Positions 27,284 through 37,936 are shown, counted from the stretch's first letter. The stretch: 64,000 nucleotides of DNA from Methylophilales bacterium HTCC2181 (GCA_000168995.1 AAUX01000001.1:372001-436000); one strand, 5' to 3'. Numbers and translations: made by a program. Notes: generated by a model not told the origin, from the letters alone.

Positions 27284-28297
27284 ATGGCCATAAATATTGC
27301 AATTTCAGGCTTTGGAAGAATTGGGAGATTAGTTCTTCGTGCAATTTATGAAAAAAACTATCAAGATGTAAGGGTTGTGGCTATTAACGCGCCAAGAGGC
27401 GATATATTAAGCAATATCCATCTTTTAAAATATGATTCGGCCCACGGAAGGTTTGATGCAAATATTGAAGTTGGTGAAAAAAGCTTTAGCATTAATGGCG
27501 ACGAAATCAAAGTGTTAGCTAGCAGGGACCCTTCGGAACTCAATTGGAGGAATCATAACGTCGATCTTGTTATGGAATGCACTGGTGCGTTTAGGAGCAA
27601 AGCATCCAACCTACCTCATATCGAGAATGGTGCAAAAAAAGTGTTAATTTCGGCCCCTGGAAACGATGATGTAGATGCAACAATTGTCTACGGTGTTAAT
27701 CATGGGATCCTACGAAGCCATCACATTGTTGTTTCCAATGCATCTTGTACCACTAACGGTTTAGCGCCAATCGCCAAAGTTGTTGAAGAGGGAATTGGTA
27801 TTGAGTCTGGTCTAATGAACACCATACATTCCTACACAAACGATCAGTCCTTGCTGGATAATATGCACACCGATATAAGGCGAGCAAGAGCTGCTTGTGT
27901 ATCTATGATCCCTACAAAGACCGGCGCCGCTGCAGCTATAGGCCTTGTAATCCCTTCACTAAAGGGAAAAATGGATGGGATTGCGATTAGAGTCCCAACG
28001 AACAATGTGTCACTTGTCGACTTAACCCTAACAACTAAAAGAAAAACCTCAAAAGAAGAAATTAATCAATTAATGAAAGAGGCATCTGAAACTTCCCTTG
28101 AGGGGGTATTAGTTTATAACGACGAGCCTTTAGTTTCTGTTGATTTCAATCATACTTCTGCCTCATGCTTCTTTGATTCAACGTTAACAAAGGTTAGCTC
28201 TGATGGAAAATTAATTAAAGTATTTGGTTGGTATGATAATGAATGGGGATTTAGTTGCCGAATGATTGATACGGCACTTGCGATGATGAAGGCATAG
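27284..28297 (+). CDS. gap: Glyceraldehyde-3-phosphate dehydrogenase
   Basis: GAPDH interconverts glyceraldehyde 3-phosphate and 1,3-bisphosphoglycerate. The 337-residue product has the NAD-fold GFGRIGRL at 9-16, the catalytic SNASCTTNG with its cysteine near residue 155, and GWYDNEWGFSCRM near the end. Where NAD-specific enzymes have Asp after VAIN, this one has Ala (N35-A36-P37). This hints at NADP or dual cofactor use, as in biosynthetic GAPDHs. Erythrose-4-phosphate dehydrogenase is a less likely alternative. pgk follows after 6 bases. Confidence 0.93.
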   Translation: MAINIAISGFGRIGRLVLRAIYEKNYQDVRVVAINAPRGDILSNIHLLKYDSAHGRFDANIEVGEKSFSINGDEIKVLASRDPSELNWRNHNVDLVMECTGAFRSKASNLPHIENGAKKVLISAPGNDDVDATIVYGVNHGILRSHHIVVSNASCTTNGLAPIAKVVEEGIGIESGLMNTIHSYTNDQSLLDNMHTDIRRARAACVSMIPTKTGAAAAIGLVIPSLKGKMDGIAIRVPTNNVSLVDLTLTTKRKTSKEEINQLMKEASETSLEGVLVYNDEPLVSVDFNHTSASCFFDSTLTKVSSDGKLIKVFGWYDNEWGFSCRMIDTALAMMKA

Positions 28298-28303
28298 TAA
28301 CGC

Positions 28304-29482
28304 ATGAGAATTCTTAATATCAATGAAGTTGATTTAAGGAATAAAAAAGTATTAATTCGTTCGGATCTTAATGTGCCTTTAATGGAGGGCCATATAACAT
28401 CAGATAAGCGAATCCAGGCATCCATACCAACTATTCAACATGCAATAAATCAGGGCGCTAGAGTTATGGTTACTTCTCACCTGGGTAGACCAAAGGAGGG
28501 TGAATACTCCGAAGAAAATTCATTAAGGCCTATTGCTGAATATTTGGGTAGGTTACTACAATACCCAGTTCGACTACAAAAAAATTGGGTAGATGAAGAA
28601 TTTAGTGTCAACCCCAACGAGCTGGTGGTCCTTGAAAACTGTCGTTTCAACGTAGGCGAGTCAAAAAATCTCGAGGCGTTAGCAAAGAAATATGCCTCCC
28701 TAACCGATATTTTTATTATGGATGCTTTTGGAGCTGCACATAGAAAGCAAGCATCAACTTATGGAGTGGCTGAATTTTCTTCAATAGCATGTGCAGGAAT
28801 TTTATTTTCTAATGAATTAGAGGCGCTAGAAAATGTCATGACAAGTGCAAAAAATCCTATGATTGCTATTGTGGGCGGAAGCAAAGTATCAACAAAATTA
28901 AGTCTATTAGATTCCTTGTCAGATAAAGTAGATCAGTTAATTTTAGGTGGAGGAATCGCCAATACATTCTTGAAAGCACAGGGTTGTGAAATTGGACAAT
29001 CATTATATGAGCCAAACTTTATCCCTCAGGCGAAAAAAATTATATCTAAATTACAAGCTCGAGGAGCCTCTCTGCCAATATTAAAAGATGTTGTATGCGG
29101 AAAACAGTTTGATCCAAACGAGCCGGCTGTTGTTAAGCAAATAGATCAAATAATGCCTGACGATATGATTTTTGATTTAGGCCCGAAATCAATGAAGGTT
29201 ATTGTAGCTATGGTTAAGAGCGCTAAGACCATACTGTGGAATGGTCCCTTAGGAGTTTTTGAGTATTCGCAATTCTCCCAAGGTACTGAATTACTAGCAA
29301 AATCTATCGCAAAATCTAATGGGTTTTCTCTTGCTGGTGGCGGAGATACAATTTCTGCCATTCAAATGTTTGGGGTAGAAAAAGATATTTCATATATTTC
29401 AACGGCCGGCGGTGCCTTTTTAGAATTTGTCGAAGGAAAAAAATTACCTGCTATTGAAATTCTTGAAGCCAGAGCGAACTGA
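28304..29482 (+). CDS. pgk: Phosphoglycerate kinase
   Basis: Pgk transfers phosphate between 1,3-bisphosphoglycerate and ADP. The product is 392 residues, the usual length. The N-domain signature VLIRSDLNVPL is near residues 15-25, the substrate-binding SHLGRPKEG near 59-67, and the nucleotide-binding GGSKVSTKL near 196-204. The C-terminal GGGDTISAIQ is also typical. It lies 6 bases after gap and one base before purC, so gap-pgk-purC look like one unit. Confidence 0.97.
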   Translation: MRILNINEVDLRNKKVLIRSDLNVPLMEGHITSDKRIQASIPTIQHAINQGARVMVTSHLGRPKEGEYSEENSLRPIAEYLGRLLQYPVRLQKNWVDEEFSVNPNELVVLENCRFNVGESKNLEALAKKYASLTDIFIMDAFGAAHRKQASTYGVAEFSSIACAGILFSNELEALENVMTSAKNPMIAIVGGSKVSTKLSLLDSLSDKVDQLILGGGIANTFLKAQGCEIGQSLYEPNFIPQAKKIISKLQARGASLPILKDVVCGKQFDPNEPAVVKQIDQIMPDDMIFDLGPKSMKVIVAMVKSAKTILWNGPLGVFEYSQFSQGTELLAKSIAKSNGFSLAGGGDTISAIQMFGVEKDISYISTAGGAFLEFVEGKKLPAIEILEARAN

Positions 29483-29483
29483 T

Positions 29484-30368
29484 ATGGTTTTGCTTAATTC
29501 ATCCATCAAAAGCTTACCGTTAATTCATCAAGGCAAGGTGCGTGATATTTACGATATTAATGAACATAAGATGTTGATTGTCACTACCGATCGCCTATCG
29601 GCTTTTGATGTCATTATGGGTGAACCTATTCCTTTCAAAGGACAAGTTCTAACGGAGATGGCTAATTTCTGGTTTGATTATTTTAAGGATATTCCAAACC
29701 ACCTTACGTATGAGAATCCTGAGAACTTTGTATTGCCAGCTGAGATTGATCAGATACATGGACGAGCTGTAGTGGTAAAAAAACTCAGACCTATTCCAAT
29801 AGAGGCAATCGTTAGAGGCTATATCATTGGTAGTGGCTGGAAAGAATATCAAGCGAGCCAAAGCATTTGTAACATCTCATTGCCCAAGGGCCTTAAACAA
29901 GCCAGCAAATTACCACAAGCACTTTTTACCCCATCAAATAAAGCTGACCAAGGTCAGCATGACGAAAATATTAGTTTGGAGCATTGTAGGAGTCTGCTTG
30001 GAGATGATTTGACAAAAACAATCAGTGAAATGAGCATTTCGATTTATATCAAAGCATCTGAGTTAGCTAAAGCTAAAGGTATTATTATTGCTGATACTAA
30101 ATTGGAGTTTGGTTTAGATAGCAATAACCAAGTAACTTTGATGGATGAAGTTTTAACACCGGATTCATCCAGGTTTTGGCCGGAAAAAAGTTATCAGATG
30201 GGAATGTCACCTCCGAGTTTTGACAAGCAATATGTCAGGGACTGGCTTGAGACCCAAGACTGGAACAAACAAGCTCCAGCTCCAACATTACCAAAAACTG
30301 TTATAGAAGAAACTTCCAATAAATATCGTGAGGCTTTTGAAAAAATTACAGGACAAATTTTGGTGTAA
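29484..30368 (+). CDS. purC: Phosphoribosylaminoimidazole-succinocarboxamide synthase
   Basis: PurC (SAICAR synthetase) condenses CAIR with aspartate in purine synthesis. The ATG at 29484, directly after the pgk stop, gives 294 residues. A longer in-frame reading from 29427 would overlap pgk and adds non-family sequence. Motifs include HQGKVRDIYDI near the N-terminus, TTDRLSAFDV, EAIVRGYIIGSGWKEYQ, and DEVLTPDSSRFW. The longer form (about 295 residues versus 237 in E. coli) is usual in several proteobacteria. It overlaps the next gene by one base. Confidence 0.95.
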   Translation: MVLLNSSIKSLPLIHQGKVRDIYDINEHKMLIVTTDRLSAFDVIMGEPIPFKGQVLTEMANFWFDYFKDIPNHLTYENPENFVLPAEIDQIHGRAVVVKKLRPIPIEAIVRGYIIGSGWKEYQASQSICNISLPKGLKQASKLPQALFTPSNKADQGQHDENISLEHCRSLLGDDLTKTISEMSISIYIKASELAKAKGIIIADTKLEFGLDSNNQVTLMDEVLTPDSSRFWPEKSYQMGMSPPSFDKQYVRDWLETQDWNKQAPAPTLPKTVIEETSNKYREAFEKITGQILV

Positions 30369-30823
30369 TGATCTGGCTAAATAAGCAATCCTTAATTCAA
30401 CTTTCTTTTTTGGTAATTTTAGTTACAGGAATAATTAATGGTTGGGTAGTTTTAATGAATATCGAGGGAGCTATGGCTCAAAGAGTTATTGGAAGCGATC
30501 TATTTTTTCCACCTCCTTATGTTATTGGTTCGGTTTGGACATTATTGATGCTGGGTTTAGCTTTTTGTTTTAATAGGCTCCACAATAAAAAATCTTATCA
30601 AACAAGTGTCCTCTTTTTATTTTTTGCATGTGTGGCTTACCCAATTTATACATTTGGATTTTCATCGATAAAGATTATGTTTGCAGGTAATTTAGTCATT
30701 ATTGTTTTTGCAACTTTCTTATCCGGAGTTGTGTTTGAAAAATTCCGATATTTAGCGAGCATAATTTTATTAATTCCAATTTGGGTTGTTTTTGTGACTT
30801 ACCATATGTTTTTTATTTACTAG
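30368..30823 (+). CDS. Divergent TspO/MBR-like five-helix membrane protein
   Basis: The 151-residue product is hydrophobic, with about five predicted helices. The segment FFPPPYVIGSVWTLLMLGLA near residues 46-65 matches the characteristic first loop and second helix of TspO/MBR proteins (PP-x-x-V-x-x-x-VWT). The end (PIWVVFVTYHMFFIY) resembles the TspO fifth helix. TspO proteins bind porphyrins and affect tetrapyrrole and stress responses. Many of the usual Trp residues are absent, so the family call is tentative. It overlaps purC by one base and is followed by a terminator. Confidence 0.6.
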   Translation: MIWLNKQSLIQLSFLVILVTGIINGWVVLMNIEGAMAQRVIGSDLFFPPPYVIGSVWTLLMLGLAFCFNRLHNKKSYQTSVLFLFFACVAYPIYTFGFSSIKIMFAGNLVIIVFATFLSGVVFEKFRYLASIILLIPIWVVFVTYHMFFIY

Positions 30824-30850
30824 AAATCATCGTTTGTTATAATGAGAACC

Positions 30851-30883
30851 AAAAAAAAACCTGCTTAAGAGCAGGTTTTTTTT
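30851..30883. terminator. Bidirectional intrinsic terminator
   Basis: AAAAAAAACCTGCT (30852-30865), loop TAAG and AGCAGGTTTTTTTT (30870-30883) form a perfect 14-bp stem with A- and T-runs. It would terminate both the purC/TspO-like transcript and the convergent hppA transcript. Confidence 0.85.
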
Positions 30884-30901
30884 GAGCTTGAAAATATAAA
30901 A

Positions 30902-32944
30902 CTATAAAATTGGTACTATTAAAAGTGCAACAATATTAATAATTTTAATTAGCGGATTAATTGCTGGGCCCGCCGTATCTTTGTAAGGATCACCAACAGT
31001 ATCGCCAGTTACTGAAGCTTTGTGTGCTTCAGAGCCTTTGCCGCCATGATTCCCGTCCTCAATGTACTTTTTAGCATTATCCCATGCACCACCACCGGTA
31101 CACATTGATATAGCCACGAATAGGCCAGTAATGATAGTTCCCATGAGTAGACCACCTAATGCTTGAGGTCCTAGGAAAACACCTACCAAAACAGGTACCG
31201 CTACAGGAAGTATTGACGGAACAACCATTTCTTTAATTGCTGCAGTAGTTAGTAAATCTACAGCTCTTTCATAATCAGGTTGACCCTTCCCTGTCATAAT
31301 ACCTTTGATAGTTTTAAACTGTCTTCTCACTTCCTCAACCACTGAAGCTGCTGCTCTGCCGACTGCTTCCATTGCCATTGCTGCAAATAAAAATGGTATG
31401 AGGCCACCAATAAAGAGGCCAATAATCACCATGGGCTCACTTAAATCGAATGATGCCACAATATTGTAATGATCAAGTTTGTGCGTATAGTCAGCAAATA
31501 GAACTAATGCAGCTAGTCCAGCAGAGCCAATCGCATAGCCTTTTGTTACCGCTTTTGTTGTATTACCAACCGCATCAAGTGGGTCAGTGATGTCGCGCAC
31601 TTTCTGAGGAAGTCCGGACATCTCAGCAATACCACCAGCATTATCTGTTATAGGGCCATATGCATCAAGAGCGACAATAATACCCGCCATACTTAGCATA
31701 GACGTTGCTGCAATTGCAATACCATAGAGGCCAGCAAAGTCGTACGAAGCATAAATGGCAGCACATACTGATAACACAGGAAGAGCCGTTGATTTCATTG
31801 AAATACCAATACCAGCAATAATATTCGTTGCATGGCCAGTTTCAGAAGCTTTAGCAATATGTTTAACTGGTTTGTATTCAGTCCCAGTATAGTATTCTGT
31901 TATTCCAACTAACAGCGCAGTAAGAACTAACCCTACAATCGATGCATAAAAAAGATTTATCGCTGGCGTTACTGCACCTTCTATTGTTATTCCTTGAGGG
32001 AACATATCAATTGTTACAAAATAAAATGCTACTGCTGAAAGAATTCCTGCAACCGCAAGACCTCTATAAAGAGCTGGCATTACATTGACCATCTTAGTAT
32101 TCGCTCTTACAAAGAAGCAACCAATGATCGATGCAATAATTGAAACGGCACCAAGCATCAGAGGGTAAAGCACACCATTGGTGTCCGAAACCATCAAAGT
32201 ACCTAGGACCATCGTAGCGATAATTGTTACTGCATAAGTCTCAAACAAATCAGCTGCCATTCCGGCACAATCACCCACATTATCACCCACATTATCGGCA
32301 ATCACTGCCGGGTTTCTTGGATCATCTTCTGGAATGCCTGCCTCAACTTTACCAACAAGGTCAGCACCTACATCAGCACCTTTTGTAAATATACCACCAC
32401 CCAACCTTGCAAAAATAGATATTAGTGATGAACCAAATGCCAAACCAATCAGAGGATTAAGCGCTTCAGTAGAGGTGATAGAAGCTCCACCAAGGTATTG
32501 AAAAAAACCAGCAACACCTAAGAGTCCTAAACCAACAACCAACATTCCTGTAATTGCGCCACCTTTAAAAGCAACATCAAATGCCTGAGGAAGACCCTTT
32601 GTAGCTGCTTGGGCTGTTCTAACGTTTGCGCGAACAGATACGTTCATGCCGATAAAACCACACAACCCTGAAAGTACAGCGCCTATGACAAAACCAATGG
32701 CGGTAGCCTGATCAATAAAATATCCTACAAGCACAGCCAGGATAATACCAACCACTGCAATAGTTTTGTATTGACGGGCAAGGTAAGCTGAAGCACCTTT
32801 TTGAATTGCTTCAGCAATGCTTTTCATTTTGGCATTTCCAGCAGGTAATCCGATAATCCATTTTGACATTAAGGCGCCATAAAGAACAGCAAGGATTGCA
32901 GCTCCTAAGGCAATTTGAACTACAGTAAATTCAGTTATTGACAT
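30902..32944 (-). CDS. hppA: Membrane-bound proton-pumping pyrophosphatase, K+-independent type
   Basis: HppA couples pyrophosphate hydrolysis to proton export across the inner membrane. The 680-residue protein is highly hydrophobic (about 16 helices). It has the pyrophosphate-binding loop [13 protein letters not shown], the acidic [18 protein letters not shown], and a C-terminal [15 protein letters not shown]. The sequence GNTTKA has Lys where potassium-dependent enzymes have Ala, indicating the K+-independent class. GGAGGA lies just before the ATG. A good promoter is at 33024-33052. Together with Rsx it suggests saving energy from side reactions. Confidence 0.96.
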   Translation of the reverse strand: MSITEFTVVQIALGAAILAVLYGALMSKWIIGLPAGNAKMKSIAEAIQKGASAYLARQYKTIAVVGIILAVLVGYFIDQATAIGFVIGAVLSGLCGFIGMNVSVRANVRTAQAATKGLPQAFDVAFKGGAITGMLVVGLGLLGVAGFFQYLGGASITSTEALNPLIGLAFGSSLISIFARLGGGIFTKGADVGADLVGKVEAGIPEDDPRNPAVIADNVGDNVGDCAGMAADLFETYAVTIIATMVLGTLMVSDTNGVLYPLMLGAVSIIASIIGCFFVRANTKMVNVMPALYRGLAVAGILSAVAFYFVTIDMFPQGITIEGAVTPAINLFYASIVGLVLTALLVGITEYYTGTEYKPVKHIAKASETGHATNIIAGIGISMKSTALPVLSVCAAIYASYDFAGLYGIAIAATSMLSMAGIIVALDAYGPITDNAGGIAEMSGLPQKVRDITDPLDAVGNTTKAVTKGYAIGSAGLAALVLFADYTHKLDHYNIVASFDLSEPMVIIGLFIGGLIPFLFAAMAMEAVGRAAASVVEEVRRQFKTIKGIMTGKGQPDYERAVDLLTTAAIKEMVVPSILPVAVPVLVGVFLGPQALGGLLMGTIITGLFVAISMCTGGGAWDNAKKYIEDGNHGGKGSEAHKASVTGDTVGDPYKDTAGPAINPLIKIINIVALLIVPIL

Positions 32945-33023
32945 ATTTCCTCCAATTTAAAAGTTTTTAATTTTACTTGCCGTTGTTTCGGTGCATTTCA
33001 TGAGGCATTAAAAATAATGCGAC

Positions 33024-33052
33024 ATTATACCTGTTTTAAAAATAAGTCCCAA
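33024..33052 (-). promoter_or_regulatory. Sigma-70 promoter of hppA
   Basis: On the minus strand TTGGGA (33052-33047) and TATAAT (33029-33024) are separated by exactly 17 bases. Transcription would start near 33017, giving a leader of about 72 bases. The leader can fold a small hairpin (GCATTA-TTTT-TAATGC) just after the start. This is one of the best-matching promoters in the window. Confidence 0.65.
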
Positions 33053-33082
33053 ACGCTTTGCGCAAAAAATTTACAACTAATT

Positions 33083-33874
33083 CTATGATTGAAAAATCAT
33101 TAATACCCCTATTACGATTAAAAGAGAGGCAAACCATTTCTTAGCACAGTCATCTGATAGCTTAATTAGCCATCCGGCAGAAATCTTAACAAATAATAAG
33201 CTTGGTAGAGTTAAAAATAGTATGGCAGGCACATACACATAGCCAATTAACGGGAGACTATTGAGTTCAAACGAGGTTGAATTTATAAATACGGTAATTG
33301 ATGTAAATAGGCCAATAAAGAAACCAAAAGCGCTTGATGTTCCAATAGCTAGCTTAGAGGGTACGTCTCTCTTTATAAGGTATGGAGTAAACAAAGTACC
33401 TCCCCCTATACCTAGAACACCCGAGATTAGTGCAAAAAAGAATCCAATAATATTAGCTTTCATGAAGCTCGGTAATGAAGGCCGATTAGTTAATCTTCTG
33501 TCGACAAACATTCTGTATGCAGTAAAGAAAACATAAATGATAAACCCTGATCTTAGATAGTCTCCCGGTATCAGATCAATTGAGAAGCCAACGATTAGAG
33601 AGCCAAGGATAAGGCCCACCAGGAATCTCTTTATAATTGTAAGGCTTATATTATTATTTTTTTTATGTGCATATACAGCTACAGCACCAGTCATTACCAT
33701 TGATGCTAGAGCCGTACTAATTGCAATTAGAATTGCTTGCTCTAAAGGTATTTTTGAAAAAAATATAAGCGAATAGGTTAGTACCGGGACAATTAGCAGA
33801 CCTCCTCCTAAGCCAAACAATCCAGCAATAACTCCGATAAATATGCCAGAAAATAAAAAAATAATAATTTCCAT
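33083..33874 (-). CDS. TSUP-family anion exporter (TauE/SafE)
   Basis: The 263-residue product is a TauE/SafE membrane permease with about eight helices. The two homologous halves each start with the family glycine pattern: GLFGLGGGLLIVPVL near residues 19-33 and SGVLGIGGGTLFTPYL in the second half. Family members export sulfite, sulfoacetate or other organosulfur anions. The substrate cannot be told from sequence. It lies 6 bases downstream of the DciA-like gene on the same strand. Confidence 0.88.
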   Translation of the reverse strand: MEIIIFLFSGIFIGVIAGLFGLGGGLLIVPVLTYSLIFFSKIPLEQAILIAISTALASMVMTGAVAVYAHKKNNNISLTIIKRFLVGLILGSLIVGFSIDLIPGDYLRSGFIIYVFFTAYRMFVDRRLTNRPSLPSFMKANIIGFFFALISGVLGIGGGTLFTPYLIKRDVPSKLAIGTSSAFGFFIGLFTSITVFINSTSFELNSLPLIGYVYVPAILFLTLPSLLFVKISAGWLIKLSDDCAKKWFASLLIVIGVLMIFQS

Positions 33875-33880
33875 CAGACT

Positions 33881-34294
33881 TTATTTTTTTAAGATACTGA
33901 AGAGGGTTTTTTTTAAAGGTGAGACGCTTAATTTTTTTGATAAATCATTTAGCTTAGCAATACCTTTTATGGAAATACCTTCCCCATGTTTGGGTATTAT
34001 TCTATCGGCCACTTTAACTCTTACTTTAAGAGAGCTGATATGTTTTTCTTTGTCGAGGGAAGCATTGACACCTTTTATTATATTCTTACTCATTAATTTA
34101 ATTTTATGAGCAAATCCATTCGATGGCGCATAGATATACAAGGTATTCTTACTCAGCTTGGATACCTTACAGAGGTTAACCATATTCTTTGGTAAAATAT
34201 TATTAACGATTTGTTGAAATAAATCGATCTCAATTTTCTTTTCAAGCAAATCTGAAAAAAAGTCTTTTTCGAATAACTTTTTTATTGGTTCCAT
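33881..34294 (-). CDS. DciA-like protein (DUF721)
   Basis: The 137-residue product resembles the DUF721/DciA family, ancestral loaders of the replicative helicase DnaB found in bacteria lacking DnaC. It has the typical core in which a KH-like fold carries a segment like YIYAPSNGFAHKIKLMSKNI. The sequence is basic (KKxxKK at both ends). Betaproteobacteria commonly encode such a protein between an M23 peptidase/secA block and neighbours like these, which supports the call. The helicase role is known for other members only. It is divergent from the M23 gene. Confidence 0.7.
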   Translation of the reverse strand: MEPIKKLFEKDFFSDLLEKKIEIDLFQQIVNNILPKNMVNLCKVSKLSKNTLYIYAPSNGFAHKIKLMSKNIIKGVNASLDKEKHISSLKVRVKVADRIIPKHGEGISIKGIAKLNDLSKKLSVSPLKKTLFSILKK

Positions 34295-34335
34295 ACTATA
34301 ATGCTACCTTATTTTGAATAAAAATTTTTCATTCG

Positions 34336-35241
34336 ATGAAGATAATCTTAATACCCAAACCTCATAAGAAACCAATCAGCTTAAATTTAGAAACTTTGGT
34401 TATAGTTGGTTTGTTGAGTATTTTTTTGGTCGCTTTTATAGCTTATCAAATTACGATTATATCCGTTAAAAAAGCGGAGTATCTTAATGTGCCGCTAGAC
34501 TCAGAAACCCCCTTAAATGATGTCTTATTTTCTGCGTCTAGGAATGAAAATCATTTAGACGCTTATATCATACAAATAAGCGAGCTTCATACACGCTTAA
34601 TCAACCTGGACAGGCAAACAGAAAGAATTCAAGACGTAATGAAAAGGCAGTTAGTTGGGGGGAAAAAGCTACCAAGTCTCATTAAAAAAGACAGGCTTAA
34701 AGCGCAGGGGGGACCATTCATCAATGATGACCTCTCAGAAAGGGACATCAGCCAGGCTATAGCCAAGCTCATGGAAAAGGTAGAAACCCGTGAAGTCCTT
34801 TATAATGAGATGGAGGCTATGATGCTGAAGCAATCTGTGCTTAAGAATACCTTACCTTCTTTATACCCTGTTGCTGTACCATACAGGTCTTCAAGTTATG
34901 GATGGAGACATGATCCCATACTCGGAATAAGAGCCTTTCATAGCGGTCTTGATTTCAGTGCCGCAACAGGGGAGCCAATTAAAGCAACAGCTAGCGGTAT
35001 TGTAGTTGCCTCTGGCTATGCCCCTGATTACGGTAAGTTTGTTAAGATTAAGCATGGTGATGGCCTGGAAACAAGGTACGCCCATGCATCAAAGCTATTG
35101 GTAAGTCAGGGTGATATTGTAACAAAAGAGCAAGTAATAGGGCTGGTTGGAAGTACAGGAAGGTCTACTGGACCTCATTTACATTATGAAATTAGGCTTC
35201 ATGGCCGGTCTTTAGATCCACGACAATATATAAAAAAGTAA
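34336..35241 (+). CDS. M23-family murein endopeptidase-like membrane protein
   Basis: The 301-residue product has an N-terminal membrane anchor at about 21-43. A coiled-coil-prone region follows (about 70-165). A C-terminal LytM/M23 domain includes [36 protein letters not shown] and GPHLHYEIR. The zinc ligands (H in FHSGLD, D in GLDF, H in HLHYE) all seem present, so it is probably an active periplasmic peptidoglycan hydrolase rather than an EnvC-like activator. secA follows after 10 bases. Confidence 0.9.
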   Translation: MKIILIPKPHKKPISLNLETLVIVGLLSIFLVAFIAYQITIISVKKAEYLNVPLDSETPLNDVLFSASRNENHLDAYIIQISELHTRLINLDRQTERIQDVMKRQLVGGKKLPSLIKKDRLKAQGGPFINDDLSERDISQAIAKLMEKVETREVLYNEMEAMMLKQSVLKNTLPSLYPVAVPYRSSSYGWRHDPILGIRAFHSGLDFSAATGEPIKATASGIVVASGYAPDYGKFVKIKHGDGLETRYAHASKLLVSQGDIVTKEQVIGLVGSTGRSTGPHLHYEIRLHGRSLDPRQYIKK

Positions 35242-35251
35242 ATTACTCATT

Positions 35252-37936
35252 ATGTTAAAAAAAATTATTGGCACCTTTTTTGGAAGTAGAAACGACAGAC
35301 TTCTAAAGGATTATGCGAAGAAAGTTAAGCAAATCAATGCATTAGAGGCGAATATAAAGAAATTAAAAGATGCTGATTTCTTAAAAAAAACTATCGAATT
35401 TAAGGAAAGGTTTAGCCGAGGCGAGACATTAGACGACCTTCTGGTTGAGGCGTTCGCCCATGCTAGAGAAGCAGGCATTAGGTCGCTAGGAATGCGCCAT
35501 TTTGACGAGCAACTTCTGGGGGCTATGGCGCTTCATGAAGGAAAAATATCTGAAATGCGGACTGGCGAAGGCAAGACATTAGTTGCAACTTTGGCAGTGT
35601 ATCTCAATGCTCTTACTGGTAATGGAGTGCATGTAGTAACTGTTAATGACTACCTCGCCAAAAGAGATGCTGAGTGGATGGGGAAGCTTTACAACTTTCT
35701 TGGTTTAGAAGTTGGGATTAACCTATCCCGTATGCCAGGAGATGAGAAAAAGAGGGCCTATCAGTCCGACATTACCTACGGGACAAATAACGAATTTGGT
35801 TTTGATTACCTTAGAGATAATATGGTCTATAGCACTGGTGAGAGAGTGCAAAAACCCTTAAACTTTGCGGTAGTTGACGAGGTGGATTCAATCTTAATTG
35901 ATGAAGCCAGAACACCGCTGATTATTTCCGGTCAATCAGAAAATAATACTGATCTTTATCTTAAAATTGACAAAATTATACCTCATCTAATAAGGCAAAA
36001 AAAAGAAGATGCTGATGGAGATTTTTGGATCGATGAGAAGGCTCACCAAGCAATTCTTTCTGAAAAAGGACATGAAAAAACTGAGGCTAAGCTTTTAGAG
36101 ACCGGCATTCTTGCTAAAGAGTCTAATTTATATGATGCAACAAATATCAACCTTTTGCATCATGTTAACTCGGCATTAAAAGCGCACTACTTATTTATCA
36201 AAGATAAAGACTATGTGGTTAAAGACGGTGCCATAACGATAGTCGATGAATTTACTGGCCGCATGATGCCTGGAAGAAGATGGTCTGATGGACTTCATCA
36301 GGCTGTAGAGGCTAAAGAGGGCGTGGTGATTCAAAAAGAAAACCAAACTATGGCCAGCATAACATTCCAAAATTATTTTAGAATGTATAGCAAGCTAGCC
36401 GGAATGACTGGAACAGCTGACACAGAAGCAGAAGAGTTTAATCAGATTTATGGCCTTGAAACCATCATTATCCCTCCTCATCGCCCTACAATTAGAAAAG
36501 ATAAGATGGATAAAATTTACCGTACTACAGAGGAAAGATATGAGGCAGTCTTGAGTGATATTATTGACTGTAATAAAAGATTGCAGCCTGTGCTTGTGGG
36601 TACAACATCGATTGAGAACTCTGAATTAATATCTAATCGCCTTACCAAGGCAAAACTAAAGCATCAAGTATTAAATGCTAAGCAGCACGAAAAAGAAGCA
36701 CACATTATAAGTCAAGCAGGACAACCTGGGATGATTACAATAGCGACCAATATGGCCGGAAGAGGTACAGATATTGTTCTTGGAGGTAATACCGATGCTG
36801 AAATTGTCGATATAGAAGAAAATAAAAAAATACCTAAGGATAAAAAAGCAAAAAAAATTGAAGAGTTAACAGAAGCATGGAAGTTAAGGAACAAAAAAGT
36901 CCTAGACGCTGGAGGATTGCATATTATTGGAACAGAAAGGCATGAATCCAGAAGAATTGATAATCAGCTTCGAGGTCGATCTGGGCGTCAAGGAGACCCT
37001 GGTTCAAGTGCTTTTTATCTATCGCTTGAAGATTCATTGCTAAGAATTTTTGCTTCAGAGCGTATAGCCTCTATTATGGAAAAGCTTAATATGCCAGAAG
37101 GAGAAGCTATTGAGCATAAATGGGTAAATCGTTCCATTGAGGGTGCTCAGAGAAAAGTTGAGGCAAGAAATTTTGATATCAGGAAGCAATTGCTAGAGTA
37201 CGACGATATTCCTAATCAACAAAGAAAAGTTATTTACGAGCAACGGAATGATATTCTGGATAATAGCGATCTTAAGGAAACTATTGATAGCATTATCGGG
37301 GATGTTCTCGAGCAAACTGTTTATGAATATATTCCGCTAGAGAGTATTGAAGAAATGTGGGATCTACCTGCATTAGAAAAAAGATTACAAGCAGATTACG
37401 CTATTAAGATAAGTATTAAGAGGTTGCTGAAAGATGACCCTAATATTGCTGTAGAAGAAATTGCAAGACGGATCAAAGAAGAGGGACTTAGTCTTTATCG
37501 TCAAAAAGAAAAGTTAGCAGGTAAGGATGCGTTACAGCATTTTGAAAGGTCAATTACTCTTCAAATTTTTGATCATCATTGGAGAGCTCATCTATCATCT
37601 CTTGATAATCTGAGGCAAGGTATTGGATTAAGAGCGTACGGACAAAAAGATCCTAAACAGGAGTTTAAGAAAGAGGCTTTCGTTCTCTTTGAGCAATTAT
37701 TAGAAACAATAAAGTTTGAAATTACCCGAGTATTAATGCTTGTTTCTGTGAAGGATGAAGGTGAAGCCAAAAAGATTGATAAAAAAAATCAAGAAGCCAT
37801 TAGTGCTGCCCAAACAAAAAAATCAGTTGTTCAAACTAATGATGAAGCATATCCAGATAAAAAAGTGGGGAGAAACGAGCCATGTCCTTGTGGGAGCGGA
37901 AAGAAATACAAACATTGTCATGGGGTGTTGAATTAG
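35252..37936 (+). CDS. secA: Preprotein translocase ATPase SecA
   Basis: SecA drives proteins through SecYEG. The 894-residue product has the Walker A motif TGEGKT at 104-109, the DEAD-like [15 protein letters not shown] near residue 210, and helicase motif regions [10 protein letters not shown] and [13 protein letters not shown]. The C-terminal zinc-binding tail has C878-x-C880-x8-C889-H890, which docks on SecB and lipids. Length matches E. coli (901). Partner genes yajC, secD and secF are at 53563-56698. Confidence 0.98.
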   Translation: MLKKIIGTFFGSRNDRLLKDYAKKVKQINALEANIKKLKDADFLKKTIEFKERFSRGETLDDLLVEAFAHAREAGIRSLGMRHFDEQLLGAMALHEGKISEMRTGEGKTLVATLAVYLNALTGNGVHVVTVNDYLAKRDAEWMGKLYNFLGLEVGINLSRMPGDEKKRAYQSDITYGTNNEFGFDYLRDNMVYSTGERVQKPLNFAVVDEVDSILIDEARTPLIISGQSENNTDLYLKIDKIIPHLIRQKKEDADGDFWIDEKAHQAILSEKGHEKTEAKLLETGILAKESNLYDATNINLLHHVNSALKAHYLFIKDKDYVVKDGAITIVDEFTGRMMPGRRWSDGLHQAVEAKEGVVIQKENQTMASITFQNYFRMYSKLAGMTGTADTEAEEFNQIYGLETIIIPPHRPTIRKDKMDKIYRTTEERYEAVLSDIIDCNKRLQPVLVGTTSIENSELISNRLTKAKLKHQVLNAKQHEKEAHIISQAGQPGMITIATNMAGRGTDIVLGGNTDAEIVDIEENKKIPKDKKAKKIEELTEAWKLRNKKVLDAGGLHIIGTERHESRRIDNQLRGRSGRQGDPGSSAFYLSLEDSLLRIFASERIASIMEKLNMPEGEAIEHKWVNRSIEGAQRKVEARNFDIRKQLLEYDDIPNQQRKVIYEQRNDILDNSDLKETIDSIIGDVLEQTVYEYIPLESIEEMWDLPALEKRLQADYAIKISIKRLLKDDPNIAVEEIARRIKEEGLSLYRQKEKLAGKDALQHFERSITLQIFDHHWRAHLSSLDNLRQGIGLRAYGQKDPKQEFKKEAFVLFEQLLETIKFEITRVLMLVSVKDEGEAKKIDKKNQEAISAAQTKKSVVQTNDEAYPDKKVGRNEPCPCGSGKKYKHCHGVLN

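Noticed and set aside
29427-29483. Longer N-terminus for purC
   Set aside because: It would run inside pgk and adds sequence unlike the family; the ATG one base after the pgk stop gives the normal beginning.
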